Shown here: piece after piece, positions 16,000 to 24,862 of the stretch
Position numbering within the stretch: the first letter of the stretch is position 1
Layout: each line of letters opens with the position of its first letter
The notes under the pieces: model-generated
What the model was told of the DNA's origin: nothing
Databases searched by the model: none
The model's input: the letters and a program-made list of their open reading frames with translations, nothing else
From: Alcanivorax profundi
GTDB lineage: Bacteria; Pseudomonadota; Gammaproteobacteria; Pseudomonadales; Alcanivoracaceae
Length of the DNA stretch: 64,000 nucleotides
Direction: 5' to 3'
Assembly (NCBI RefSeq): GCF_003597125.1
Contig: NZ_QYYA01000002.1
Span: 558,001 to 622,000, forward strand
Made by a program: the position numbers and the translations under genes

Positions 16000-17139
16000 T
16001 TACCGGCCGAGAATATCCCGGGAGATAATTTCTTTCATGATCTCGCTGGTACCGCCGTAGATACGCTGGATGCGGGCGTCCACGTAATCACGGGAGATCG
16101 GGTACTCCTGCATGTAGCCATAACCACCGAACAGTTGCAGACACTTGTCGGCGACCACGCCCTGCAACTCGGTGGTGGTGAGCTTGGCGATGGAGGCGTT
16201 GGTGGTGCTGAGTTCGCCTTTATCGTATTCGGCGGTGCACTGGCTGCAGAACGCCTTGTTGATCTGGGTCTGGGCGTGCAGGTCTGCCAGAACGTAGCGG
16301 GTGTTCTGGAACTTGCTGATCGGTTGACCGAAGGCCATGCGCTCCTGGGTGTATTCAATGGTGCGCTCGATCATGCCTTCACAGGCGGCCACAGCACCCA
16401 GGGCGAGGATCAGGCGCTCGCGGGGCAGCTCGTTCATCAGGTTGGCAAAGCCTTTGCCTTCGCCACCCAGAATCTGGTCGGCGCTGAGCGTAACGTCTTC
16501 AAAAAACAGCTCGGAGGTATCGGCCGCGTGGTGGCCCATTTTTTCCAGGTTACGGCCACGGGAAAAACCGGGCAGGGTGCAATCCACGGTGAACAGGGTC
16601 ATGCCTTTGGAGCCGGCATTGGGGTCAGTCTTGGTGGCCAGTACGATCACGTCGCAGTGCTGACCGTTGGTGATGAAGGTCTTCTGACCATTGATCACGT
16701 AGTTATCGCCGCTCTTGTCGGCACGGGTCTTCATACCCTGCAGGTCGGAGCCGGCACCGGGCTCGGTCATGCCGATAGCGCCAACGGCTTCGCCGGAAAC
16801 CATTTTCGGCAGCCAGGTCTGCTTCTGCTCTTCTGAACCCAGGTGAAGAATGTAGGGGGCAACAATGTCAGAATGCACAGACAGGTTAGAGGCCAGGGCG
16901 CCGTAACCGGCACGCGAGCACTCTTCGATGATGACGGCCGACAGGGTGAAGGTGGCGCCGAAGCCGCCGTACTCTTCCGGTACGTCAACGCACAACAGGC
17001 CGTTTTCGCCCATTTTGTTCCACAATTCGCGGGGGAATTTTTCGTCCTTTTCCCACTGGTTGTAGTAGGGGGCCACTTCGTTTTCGAGGAATTTCTTGAC
17101 GTTGTCGCGGAACAGTTCGATTTCGTTCTGATCAAGCAT
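16000..17139 (-). CDS. Acyl-CoA dehydrogenase
   Basis: A 379-residue FAD-dependent acyl-CoA dehydrogenase catalysing the first step of beta-oxidation, the trans-2,3-dehydrogenation of an acyl-CoA, with electrons passed to ETF. The three domains are visible: helical N-terminus (~1-120), beta domain (~121-230; MTEPGAGSD flavin motif) and helical C-terminus with the FAD/tetramer motifs RMAFGQPISKFQ and QLFGGYGYMQEYP. The Glu usually found in IYEGT is Gly here (IYGGTSE), and a Glu is present at 241 in PRERL, the position used by long-chain and isovaleryl-CoA dehydrogenases. It is therefore probably of that subclass. The gene is monocistronic with its own terminator. Confidence 0.93.
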   Translation of the reverse strand: MLDQNEIELFRDNVKKFLENEVAPYYNQWEKDEKFPRELWNKMGENGLLCVDVPEEYGGFGATFTLSAVIIEECSRAGYGALASNLSVHSDIVAPYILHLGSEEQKQTWLPKMVSGEAVGAIGMTEPGAGSDLQGMKTRADKSGDNYVINGQKTFITNGQHCDVIVLATKTDPNAGSKGMTLFTVDCTLPGFSRGRNLEKMGHHAADTSELFFEDVTLSADQILGGEGKGFANLMNELPRERLILALGAVAACEGMIERTIEYTQERMAFGQPISKFQNTRYVLADLHAQTQINKAFCSQCTAEYDKGELSTTNASIAKLTTTELQGVVADKCLQLFGGYGYMQEYPISRDYVDARIQRIYGGTSEIMKEIISRDILGR

Positions 17140-17289
17140 ACTGGCTAGTCCTGTTGGTCAATAACGGGCACGGGCAAGGCCCTGCCGGCAAAATATGGCC
17201 AACATTCTAGCGACAAGCCGGGCGGCTCACATCCTCCCGGGGTGACCCTTCGGTCCGTTGTATACCCCGGCAGGATCACGCCCTGTCAT

Positions 17290-17739
17290 TTACGCCGGTT
17301 CGACGACGATATCTGCGGTGAGCGAATTAGCCACAAAACAGTTGCGGTGCGCACTGTCGTGAAGCTTGCGCAGGGCCGGGCCATCCAGATCGGTTTCGTC
17401 GAAGACCACCCGCGGCCGCAGCACAATGCGGGTGATGGCCATGCGGCCGTCGGCGTTCTTTTCCACAACGCCCGAGGGCTGATCGATGTAACTGAGGACT
17501 TTGATGCCGCGCTTGGCGGCGATGGAAAGGAACGTGAGCATGTGGCAACTGGCGGTAGCAGCGACAACCGCTTCGTCCGGGTTGACTCGATTGGTCTGGC
17601 CAAAAAAGTCTGGCGAGGCCGACGCCTGCACGACCTCCCCTCCCCCCAGGGTCCATTCGTGATCCCGGTTGAAGGATTCATAGTCGAACGGTGTGTTCGG
17701 CTTGAGATGCCAGGCTACCGTTGCACCATATTCATTCAT
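17290..17739 (-). CDS. OsmC family peroxiredoxin-like protein
   Basis: A 149-residue OsmC/Ohr-fold protein, full length for the family. The two catalytic cysteines are present in SCHMLTFL and RNCFVANSL. Such proteins reduce organic hydroperoxides, including fatty-acid hydroperoxides, in the cytoplasm using lipoyl or thiol donors. The sequence ending (ANSLTADIVVEPA) is like the 'organic hydroperoxide reductase / OsmC' branch. AGGGAGATCGACC precedes the ATG. It stands alone, with a MITE just upstream of its promoter region. Confidence 0.9.
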   Translation of the reverse strand: MNEYGATVAWHLKPNTPFDYESFNRDHEWTLGGGEVVQASASPDFFGQTNRVNPDEAVVAATASCHMLTFLSIAAKRGIKVLSYIDQPSGVVEKNADGRMAITRIVLRPRVVFDETDLDGPALRKLHDSAHRNCFVANSLTADIVVEPA

Positions 17740-17821
17740 GGTCGATCTCCCTTTCTCTACACGATGACTTTCACCATGAGCCGGTTGGCGCCGAAAGGCA
17801 ACTCAACCAAGGTCGATCTTG

Positions 17822-18100
17822 GGAGCCTCTGAATAACTCCTTGCATGCTCAGTCTTTCAGGCTGGTTCGCCCCCTCGGCCAAGGTAAAGAGGGGCGCGAT
17901 TTTGAAGGTGTATGTCCATCCATCGAAAAAACGCAACAACGAGTGCGGACCAGCCTGGAAGACCCGAAGGGCGCGGCCTGGAGCGCACATCTGCTGCGCC
18001 TTGCCTCTAGAAAAGGGAACCACCCTTACCGTCGAGACAAGACACAACAGCTGCACGCTCCAGGACACGCTGAGCACGCAAGGAGTTATTCAGAGGCTCC
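17822..18100. mobile_element. MITE with 31-bp terminal inverted repeats and CTTG target duplication
   Basis: The left end (17822-17852) and right end (18070-18100) are inverted copies with one mismatch in 31 bases, each starting GGAGCCTCTGAATAACTCC. They are flanked by the direct repeat CTTG (17818-17821 and 18101-18104). The 217-bp interior has no credible gene. Length, long perfect ends and a 4-bp duplication fit a non-autonomous IS5-like element moved in trans. It separates the OsmC promoter region from a lipase gene. Confidence 0.85.
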
Positions 18101-18163
18101 CTTGATCACCGTCAAGGTTTGGTGGGTAGACGGCGGTTTTACCATGAATCAAGGGCCGAGAAG

Positions 18164-18195
18164 GGCAATCGCGGTCGAACGACCGCTCCCACTCT
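18164..18195. repeat. REP-like element (GTGGGAGCGGTCG type)
   Basis: The minus strand reads GTGGGAGCGGTCGTTCGACC followed by GCGATTG, a folded REP-type repeat, just downstream of the lipase gene. Confidence 0.65.
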
Positions 18196-18267
18196 ATCGC
18201 CTGACACCTGCGGGCGACAGCAAGGCAACATAGCGTCTGCCACCCTCAGCTCGCCGGGTCTTCAGGG

Positions 18268-19125
18268 TTACTCCGCGCTCGGAACCGGTTTGAGCAGACA
18301 GCGCTCAACCTGATCCATCACCCGGGTGCTGTACAGCAACGCGCAGTGTCCCAGATAGGGCACATTGATGTTTTCTTCTGCTCCGTGCAGCACGGCGGTG
18401 GACACCGGCAGGACGAAGTTGTCCATGTTGGAGTAGATGGAAAAATAGCGGGCACTGCCGGGGCAGGGCTCCCCCGTGGCCAGTTCGCGAATGAACGGGC
18501 TTTGATAGCGCAGCTGCGCGGCAGCACCCAGCGGCGGGAACAGGGCAGCAATACGCGAACCATAGTGTGGGCTGCCCAGCGTCACCACGCGGTCTACTTT
18601 ACCGTCCAGCCCCAGATTTTTCATGGCGTAGCGGGTCAGCGGGCCGCCCATGGAATGGCAAATCAGATGGGCTTTTTCTGCGCCGGTGGCATCGAGAATA
18701 CGCTGAACGTGGTCGACTACCTGCTGCGAGAGTTTACGGGCATTGATGTGCGGCGGGGTGTAGCTCACTGAATAGACGTTGGACCAGCCACGCCATTTAA
18801 GTCGCCACTGCATGAACAGAAAGTTGGCACTGTTACCACCGTAGCCATGCACCAGAATCACCGGCACCTCACCATGATGGCGGGTACGCGCCGGCGAAGC
18901 ATCATGGATCAGGCGCAACGGGTAACTGGCCACCAGCAGGGTCAAGGCGGCAACTTCCTTGACGATGCCGAGCACCACCGACAGCGGGCGCAACGGCTCC
19001 TCACCTGGCAGTGCTGCCTGCTCCGGAAAACTGCGGCGGTCGTAATACCAGCACAGGTAAAACGCCAGAGTGGTCAACACCGTGCCCAATACCAGCAACG
19101 CCAGTAACATCAGGATCACGCTCAT
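18268..19125 (-). CDS. Membrane-anchored lipase/esterase, alpha/beta hydrolase fold
   Basis: A 285-residue hydrolase with an N-terminal membrane anchor (residues ~3-27) and an alpha/beta hydrolase domain. The oxyanion motif VILVHGYGG (~88-96), nucleophile elbow CHSMGG (Ser ~155), and a late GHC histidine are visible, consistent with triacylglycerol lipase or esterase activity. A second hydrophobic stretch (~52-70) could also face the membrane. It is on the same strand as the two upstream genes of the hydrolase/VOC pair, with a 102-bp gap, and may be transcribed with them. The natural substrate is unknown. Confidence 0.85.
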   Translation of the reverse strand: MSVILMLLALLVLGTVLTTLAFYLCWYYDRRSFPEQAALPGEEPLRPLSVVLGIVKEVAALTLLVASYPLRLIHDASPARTRHHGEVPVILVHGYGGNSANFLFMQWRLKWRGWSNVYSVSYTPPHINARKLSQQVVDHVQRILDATGAEKAHLICHSMGGPLTRYAMKNLGLDGKVDRVVTLGSPHYGSRIAALFPPLGAAAQLRYQSPFIRELATGEPCPGSARYFSIYSNMDNFVLPVSTAVLHGAEENINVPYLGHCALLYSTRVMDQVERCLLKPVPSAE

Positions 19126-19227
19126 AAACAGGCCGCCTCTTTCGAATTATTTTTATCGACACTACCAGCCGGCACCGAATGCTGGCACCAGCCGGTAAGA
19201 CTGTCAGACAGGATAGCGAAATGCAGC

Positions 19228-20388
19228 CTACATCAGCCCCTGGGCCTTGAGCCACTCGGTGCAGTAGCCCACTGCTTCAGCCATCTTGTCCTGCTGGCCG
19301 AAATAATAGTGGTTAGCGCCTTTCACTTCACGCAGCTCGGCCTGCCCCGGGGCAAAACTGTCATACAAACGGTGCGTGTGGCTGGGGGTACAGGCGTTGT
19401 CGGCGGTGTTGCCGATCACCAGCGCCGGTATGCGGATGCGTTTGGCGCAGGCCGGGCCATTGGCACGGGAATCATCAAAGCTCCACTGGCTGAGCCAGCC
19501 CCGCAAGGTGTTGAAACGGGCCAGCGCCACCGGGCCATTGTTGACGGTTTCCGGGTCACCGAGATAGCAGGTTCCGGGGGCGCGTTCATTGGGGTCTTGT
19601 TCCGGGTCCAGCCAACGCACATCACACATGGTGCGATGTACCACGAAACCAAACTCTTCCGTGTTCTGGCCCTTGCTGCGGAAGTCTTCCAGCTTGCTTT
19701 TCACCCAGTCGGTAATGCGCCGGTTGCGGTCGATCTGTGCCTGGCGGAAGCGGGCCACAAACGCCTCGCTGTAGGGCGGCTGATTGGGGCAGTCCGGATG
19801 ATAGATGTCCAGTTCCCGGTCTCGGTCGTCCGGGTTGTTCTCGTCCTTAACCGACGGGTCCAGCCATTCGGTCATGGTAATGGCACGGGACACATGGGCT
19901 GCCAGCAACATGATGCCGTCGGCGGGAATCAGCTTCTGGGACACCAGGTCGTAGGGGTCGCCCGCGGGGGTCTCGGTAATCTGCGGGTCTTCCGCTTCGG
20001 CCTGGTACATCAGACTCAGGGAACCGCCGCCCGACCAACCACCCAGCACCACTTTTTCGTAACCCAGTTTTTCTTTGGCGTAGCGCACACACGCGCCCAG
20101 ATCCGCTACCACTTTTTCCATCAACAGGGCACTGTCGGCACCGCGATAGCGACTGTTGCAATAAATCACCGACAACCCGGCCTTGGCCAGCGCCGACACC
20201 ATCGGCAGGTAGGCGCCACCGCCCACCGGGTGCATGAACACCACCACGGTCTTGCCGGGCCCGCTTTTCGGGGTCAGCAGGTGGGCTTCCAGGGTCACCA
20301 GGTCCATAGGGCCGGCATAGGTATCCTTGAAGCTGGATTGCTCGGTAAACGCGATCAGATGCGGGGTGCGGTCGTAGTGCTTGCTCAT
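19228..20388 (-). CDS. Alpha/beta hydrolase family protein
   Basis: A 386-residue cytoplasmic alpha/beta hydrolase. The domain opens with VVVFMHPVGGG (oxyanion loop), followed by the nucleophile elbow GGWSGGG (Ser ~130) and a C-terminal GANHYYFG histidine. A long insertion between (~165-300) forms the cap. The start MSKHYDRTPH at 20388 overlaps the stop of the VOC gene by 4 bp, so the two are translationally coupled; an open extension up to 20535 would overlap the VOC gene extensively and is rejected. Coupling to a VOC protein and nearness to an HMG-CoA lyase-like gene suggest a catabolic function on an unknown ester or diketone. Confidence 0.85.
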   Translation of the reverse strand: MSKHYDRTPHLIAFTEQSSFKDTYAGPMDLVTLEAHLLTPKSGPGKTVVVFMHPVGGGAYLPMVSALAKAGLSVIYCNSRYRGADSALLMEKVVADLGACVRYAKEKLGYEKVVLGGWSGGGSLSLMYQAEAEDPQITETPAGDPYDLVSQKLIPADGIMLLAAHVSRAITMTEWLDPSVKDENNPDDRDRELDIYHPDCPNQPPYSEAFVARFRQAQIDRNRRITDWVKSKLEDFRSKGQNTEEFGFVVHRTMCDVRWLDPEQDPNERAPGTCYLGDPETVNNGPVALARFNTLRGWLSQWSFDDSRANGPACAKRIRIPALVIGNTADNACTPSHTHRLYDSFAPGQAELREVKGANHYYFGQQDKMAEAVGYCTEWLKAQGLM

Positions 20389-21029
20389 TCTGCCTGTTCC
20401 TTGTTCTTGTCTTTCTCGCCTTTCTCGACCGCGGCTTTCACTTTGGAAAAATCGGTCTTGCTCATATCGATGCCGCGCATGTCCAGGGCGGCGCCAAACA
20501 GCGCCTCTTTCTGGGCTCGGGTTTTTTCTGTCCACGCCTTGAGCGCATCGTGGGCCTGGGCGGCACCCTCTTCCACCACCTGGTCGTAACTGGGATCACG
20601 CACCGTGATTTCCAGCGGAATGCCGTTGGGGTCGACAAAGTAGATGGAATGAATGAATTCATGGTCTACCGGGCCAAAGCAGGGGCGGCCGGCCTTGTTG
20701 ATGCGACGGCGCCGGTCTTTCAGCTCTTCCATGGTGTCCACTTCGAAGGCCAGGTGGAGATCGAAGGCATGGCGCGGGCGAAACATCATCTCGTCGGCAC
20801 TGTCCGGGGCATCAAAGAAGGCCACGAAGTTGCCATCCCCCATCTGGAAGAAGAGATGCATGTAATCCACCTTGCGGCCGGTGCCGGGCTCTTCATCGAA
20901 CACCATGGCCAGGGTCAGTGGCATGCCCAGCACATCCTCGTAAAACCAGCGGGTCTGTTCCGCATCGCGGCAGCGGTAGGCGCCGTGATGGACGTGTTTG
21001 AGCGTGGCACAGGGGGTCAGGCTGCTCAT
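20385..21029 (-). CDS. VOC family (glyoxalase/extradiol dioxygenase fold) protein
   Basis: A 214-residue protein with a vicinal-oxygen-chelate domain (~10-145): H-H-G-A-Y-R motif near the N-terminus, WFYEDVLGMPL, and the C-terminal metal-ligand type sequence IYFVDPNGIPLEI. A charged helical tail follows (~150-214; ends KGEKDKNKEQAE). The start MSSLTPC at 21029 has GGAGCGAC upstream; an extension to 21149 would cross the promoter region. It overlaps the downstream hydrolase gene by 4 bp. Such proteins bind a metal and act as lyases, isomerases or dioxygenases; the reaction here is not determinable. Confidence 0.88.
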   Translation of the reverse strand: MSSLTPCATLKHVHHGAYRCRDAEQTRWFYEDVLGMPLTLAMVFDEEPGTGRKVDYMHLFFQMGDGNFVAFFDAPDSADEMMFRPRHAFDLHLAFEVDTMEELKDRRRRINKAGRPCFGPVDHEFIHSIYFVDPNGIPLEITVRDPSYDQVVEEGAAQAHDALKAWTEKTRAQKEALFGAALDMRGIDMSKTDFSKVKAAVEKGEKDKNKEQAE

Positions 21030-21190
21030 GGAGTCGCTCCTGTTTGTTATCGGTATCAGTGGCCCATTGTGGTCACAGGGGCGCGCCGAACTGAAAACCG
21101 AAACCACCAAGAACTTGTCAGTTCTGGCCACTCGCGCATGCCGTTGCACAGTGGCACACTGAGCGCCCAGTTAACGGGTAGGACAAAGGT

Positions 21191-22114
21191 ATGAGCGACC
21201 AGGCCATCATCAATGAAGTGGGGCTGCGCGACGGGCTGCAGAACCAGCCGGTAACCGTCGACACCGACACCAAGGCACAGCTTGCCCGGTTGCTGGTAGA
21301 CGCGGGCATGCGCTACCTGGAGCCAGTGAGCTTCGTGAGCCCGAAAGCCATTCCGCAAATGGCCGACGCCGCGGCGCTCACCCCCCTGCTACCCCACGAC
21401 GAGGGCCTGCATTACACCGCGCTGGTCCCCAACCTGAAGGGCTACCAGCTGGCGCGGGACGCAGGCTACCCCACGGTGGCGCTGGTGCTGTCCACCACCG
21501 ATACCTTTAACCAGCGCAACCTGAACATGAGCCTGGAACAGGCCGCCCAAAGCTGCGAGGCGATCATTGCCGCCGCAAAAGAGGACGGCATTGCCACCCG
21601 CACCTACATTGCCGGTTCGTTCGCCTGCCCTTACGACGGCCCCATGCCAGTCACCCTGCCGCAGAAACTGGCCGCGCGCATGTTTGCCGCCGGTAGCGAC
21701 GAAGTGGCCATCGCCGACACCATTGGCGCCGGCAACCCCCAGCAGATGAAGGACATCATGGCGCCGCTGATCCGGGAATTCGGGGCGGAGAAATTCTACG
21801 TACACCTGCACGACACCCGCGGGTTGGCTGCTGCCATGGCCTGGGCCGCCGCAGATCTGGGTGTGCGCCGTTTCGATGCCTCGGTGGGCGGCCTGGGCGG
21901 CTGCCCGTTTGCCCCCGGTGCCACCGGCAACATGGCCACGGAAGATCTGGTCTACCTGCTGGAAAGTGCCGGCCTGAAGACCGGTGTTGATGTGGAAAGA
22001 TTGCGCGCCGCGGTGGCGCTGGCGCAGCAAGCGACCCAGCGACCACTGGGTGGCCGCATCCTCAGCTGGATGGAATCCCAGGAGAACCAGGGCAAGACGC
22101 CCTGCCTGTGGTAA
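21191..22114 (+). CDS. mvaB: Hydroxymethylglutaryl-CoA lyase family protein
   Basis: A 307-residue HMGL-like TIM-barrel enzyme. The N-terminal EVGLRDGLQNQ motif carries metal and base residues, ADTIGAGNP and HLHDTRG carry further metal ligands, and GGLGGCPFAPGATGN contains the active-site cysteine loop. HMG-CoA lyase splits 3-hydroxy-3-methylglutaryl-CoA into acetoacetate and acetyl-CoA in leucine and acyclic terpene catabolism. The protein is close to family length (~300). It is divergent from the VOC/hydrolase pair. No liuRABCD genes are next to it, so substrate identity rests on the motif alone. Confidence 0.88.
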   Translation: MSDQAIINEVGLRDGLQNQPVTVDTDTKAQLARLLVDAGMRYLEPVSFVSPKAIPQMADAAALTPLLPHDEGLHYTALVPNLKGYQLARDAGYPTVALVLSTTDTFNQRNLNMSLEQAAQSCEAIIAAAKEDGIATRTYIAGSFACPYDGPMPVTLPQKLAARMFAAGSDEVAIADTIGAGNPQQMKDIMAPLIREFGAEKFYVHLHDTRGLAAAMAWAAADLGVRRFDASVGGLGGCPFAPGATGNMATEDLVYLLESAGLKTGVDVERLRAAVALAQQATQRPLGGRILSWMESQENQGKTPCLW

Positions 22115-22145
22115 TCGGCCAACAAAGAGGCCAACCCCCACCATC

Positions 22146-22178
22146 AAAAACGCCGGGCAACCTCACTGCCCGGCGTTT
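22146..22178. terminator. Bidirectional rho-independent terminator
   Basis: AAACGCCGGGCA/TGCCCGGCGTTT 12-bp arms with a 7-base loop lie between the converging mvaB and large lipoprotein genes. On the minus strand it is followed by T5. Confidence 0.9.
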
Positions 22179-22214
22179 CATTGTATGGCGTCTTATCGCC
22201 TGTCTATCCCGTTA

Positions 22215-24749
22215 TCAGGGTGTGTAGGGATAACGGAACTCGCCAGACAAGGAAATGGCATCATCATTGTTGGGCAGGACCGGCCCCATATTCCTCGCCA
22301 CCAGGGTTGCGATATACGTCCCTTCTACCACGCCATCGCTTACGCTGGTCACATTGATGGTACAGGAGGCGCCTTCAGACAGGTTTTGGGTGCCTGACTG
22401 GGTGTAGGTCGCGCCGTAGGGAATGTTGGCCGGCGTTGACAGTGACATGGTCGGCTTCAAGCCACCCACATCAGTGTTGCAGGTAAAGCTGCCCACCTGC
22501 ATGGGAATGTTGGACCACACCATCCGCAGCTGATTGTTCGGCGATTCCAGATCACTGAACACCCTGGAGAAGTAACCGTTACTGCCGTTGGAGGAATACT
22601 CCGAGGCCAGCTGAAAGCGCTCCCCCTGGGTGAAATGCGTGTTGCCATCATCAATGGTCATGGAAATCCCCTGGGTTTCCTGACCCAGGGCGCCTTCATC
22701 ACCGCCGTTGTCAGCATGGAAGGTCTGCGTGGTGAAGTTACGGAACTTGCCATGCACGACCAGGGTTCGCTCGGCCGCCGGCAATTCAATATCGCCTGTC
22801 CCCAACCCTGAGCCAAAGGCGGCACCGCCCCCATTACTCGGCCCCATCAAGGTAGCCGTATACGTGCCCACATATTTACGGCCGGCATTCTGTTCGACGG
22901 TAACCGTACAACTGCCCCCGTTGGCACTCTGGAACTTGAACAGCGGGTCACTGACCGTCACCCACCCCATCTTCAGAGTCACTTCCGTGTCCCCATCCTC
23001 GCAGCTGTACTCTCCAGCTTCCGGGTTATTGTTGCTGCCGGCCTGGATCTCGAATTTCAGCGTGTGGTCAGGATGTGAGCCATCCAGCAATGGCCTGCCA
23101 CCCAGGAAATGGCCAGAGCGCATTTCGCGAGTACCGCTATCAATGGTCATGTCCCAACGGATTTCATCTGCCAGCGCCGGCGCCTCACCCTCTGTGCCCG
23201 TGTGAATGAAAATACGGAACTGGCCACCGCTCAGGGTGATTTGTTCATCATCCTTGTCGTTGCTTAGCGTGGCGCTGATGATGCGGCCTTCCGTGGCGCC
23301 ATTGCTGAAGTGGTAATCCACGTACAGCTCGCACTCTGTAGCCGTCCAGGTTTTCTGCACCACTGGGCTGGCAGCGTAGTCTACCGTCAGCAGGGAGACA
23401 CCCGTACTCTGGCCACACAGCTGGGTGCCCAGATTGCCGTGGGCCACGTTCACCTGAGCCCAGGCCAGATCATCGCCATTAAACGGCGTCGAATTAATGG
23501 TGTTGTAATCACTGTCATAGTTATGGGCACGAATCTGGCGCTTGGCCGTGCTGGCCATGAACGATTCGATAAACGGTTGCTCCAGGGCCCAGACCTTGCC
23601 ATCGTGCACCACTGCGACACCATTGCGCATCTCCAGCAACTCCGCACCGGGCTCCGGTTCCGGGTCTGTGCTGTCTTCCTGAATCAGGGCACGCGTGGTT
23701 GCACCAGCCCCGTCATCATGAATGATTTCCATGACCTCCAGGTCTGCGTTGAGATACAACCGTACGCGCTCGTCGCTATCAGACTGGCCATAATTCACCG
23801 CGACACGACGGTCGGTGGCCACATTGGTACGGTCATAAATTTCAACAATGTCGGCAACGGTAAAACCGATGTCGGTGTCAAAATCGATATCACCCTGTGC
23901 CGAAATGATAACGGTGCCACGGGCATGGTTACGGGTGGCACTTCCACAACTCGCGCAGTAACCCGGGTCACCCTCGCCGTTACCGATCACCGTGTAAGTA
24001 CCGGCGTAATTCGTGAGTACGTTGAGGTTCGCGGGTAATTCCGGGTCAACCGGTTCTTCGTCTTCCGGCGCGTCCGGGAACTGGCCCAGGTTGCCGTCTT
24101 TCACCAGATTCAGCAGTGCGTTGTAATCAGCGATAGAGGGGTCGTCATCAATGGCTTCCTGGATCGCATCCAGCACCTGGTCCCAGGCATCGCCAACCGC
24201 CAGCGCGGTGCTGAACGGGTCGCCGCCGGGCAGGGTAAAACCGGCATTGGTCATGGCCGTAAGCAGCTCGGTTTTCTTGCTGGCAATGGTGCTGGCATCA
24301 GGCCAGTTGGCCGGGGTCGCAATCCAGCTGCCGTCGGCAAGGCCGGTAGCGAGGGCCAGCACCATGTCGGTGATCGGGGTGATATTGATCGTTCCTGCCT
24401 GACTGGCATAGCTGCGCAGGGTTACCGAGGGCGTGCCGCCGGTTACCGTCAACACACACGGCAAGGCAGTGCTGGTGATGTCGCCACTCCAGACCCCATC
24501 GGCATTGGTGGTAACGGTGGACGTGAAGCCACTGCCATCGGCACATTCTGCGGTAACGGTGCCGGTCTGGATGGCGGCACCGACGGCTGCAGTACCAGAA
24601 AGGCTTGACGCGGCCGGCGCAGACGGGCCACCGCCTCCGCCATTACCGCCCGAACTATCGCGACTGCTGTCGCCGCCACAACCTGCCACGGCCAGGATGA
24701 CCCCCAGCAGTCCGGCACGAAACACGAACTTCCCTATTGTTGGCTGCAT
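22215..24749 (-). CDS. Large secreted lipoprotein of unknown function
   Basis: An 844-residue lipoprotein: signal MQPTIGKFVFRAGLLGVILAVAGC with lipobox VAGC at ~21-24, then a Gly/Ser-rich linker (SSGGNGGGGG) typical of surface-exposed lipoproteins. The N-terminal ~40-120 resembles a carboxypeptidase-regulatory-like beta sandwich (AAVGAAIQTGTVTAECADGSG). Three repeated beta-rich units follow, each with phrases such as YVGTYTATL, EGTYIATLVA and CTVTV/CTINVT, so an internal duplication is likely. The start is at 24749 after a GGGGATCGG site. A GC-rich palindrome at 24817-24835 precedes it. It is next to a two-component system that may control it. Function unknown. Confidence 0.85.
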   Translation of the reverse strand: MQPTIGKFVFRAGLLGVILAVAGCGGDSSRDSSGGNGGGGGPSAPAASSLSGTAAVGAAIQTGTVTAECADGSGFTSTVTTNADGVWSGDITSTALPCVLTVTGGTPSVTLRSYASQAGTINITPITDMVLALATGLADGSWIATPANWPDASTIASKKTELLTAMTNAGFTLPGGDPFSTALAVGDAWDQVLDAIQEAIDDDPSIADYNALLNLVKDGNLGQFPDAPEDEEPVDPELPANLNVLTNYAGTYTVIGNGEGDPGYCASCGSATRNHARGTVIISAQGDIDFDTDIGFTVADIVEIYDRTNVATDRRVAVNYGQSDSDERVRLYLNADLEVMEIIHDDGAGATTRALIQEDSTDPEPEPGAELLEMRNGVAVVHDGKVWALEQPFIESFMASTAKRQIRAHNYDSDYNTINSTPFNGDDLAWAQVNVAHGNLGTQLCGQSTGVSLLTVDYAASPVVQKTWTATECELYVDYHFSNGATEGRIISATLSNDKDDEQITLSGGQFRIFIHTGTEGEAPALADEIRWDMTIDSGTREMRSGHFLGGRPLLDGSHPDHTLKFEIQAGSNNNPEAGEYSCEDGDTEVTLKMGWVTVSDPLFKFQSANGGSCTVTVEQNAGRKYVGTYTATLMGPSNGGGAAFGSGLGTGDIELPAAERTLVVHGKFRNFTTQTFHADNGGDEGALGQETQGISMTIDDGNTHFTQGERFQLASEYSSNGSNGYFSRVFSDLESPNNQLRMVWSNIPMQVGSFTCNTDVGGLKPTMSLSTPANIPYGATYTQSGTQNLSEGASCTINVTSVSDGVVEGTYIATLVARNMGPVLPNNDDAISLSGEFRYPYTP

Positions 24750-24816
24750 ACCCGATCCCCACGCTGCCTGATTAAAATGGATACTGGCAGCATAGGAGTG
24801 GTGGGGAAATTTCAGC

Positions 24817-24835
24817 ACCCCTTAAACAGGGGGGA
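24817..24835. promoter_or_regulatory. GC-rich palindrome, copy 1 (upstream of lipoprotein gene)
   Basis: ACCCCTTAAACAGGGGGGA lies 68 bp upstream of the lipoprotein ATG. The half AACAGGGGGG is identical to copy 3 at 29275-29294. Confidence 0.45.
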
Positions 24836-24862
24836 GGAAACCGGTAAGCACGGGGGGCTCGT

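Noticed and set aside
17721-18233. Open frames across the MITE
   Set aside because: They start or end in the terminal repeats and have no conserved protein character; frames on both strands are equally long.
19309-20589. Plus-strand open frame of 426 codons
   Set aside because: It is antisense to the alpha/beta hydrolase gene; His/Gln/Val-rich shadow composition.
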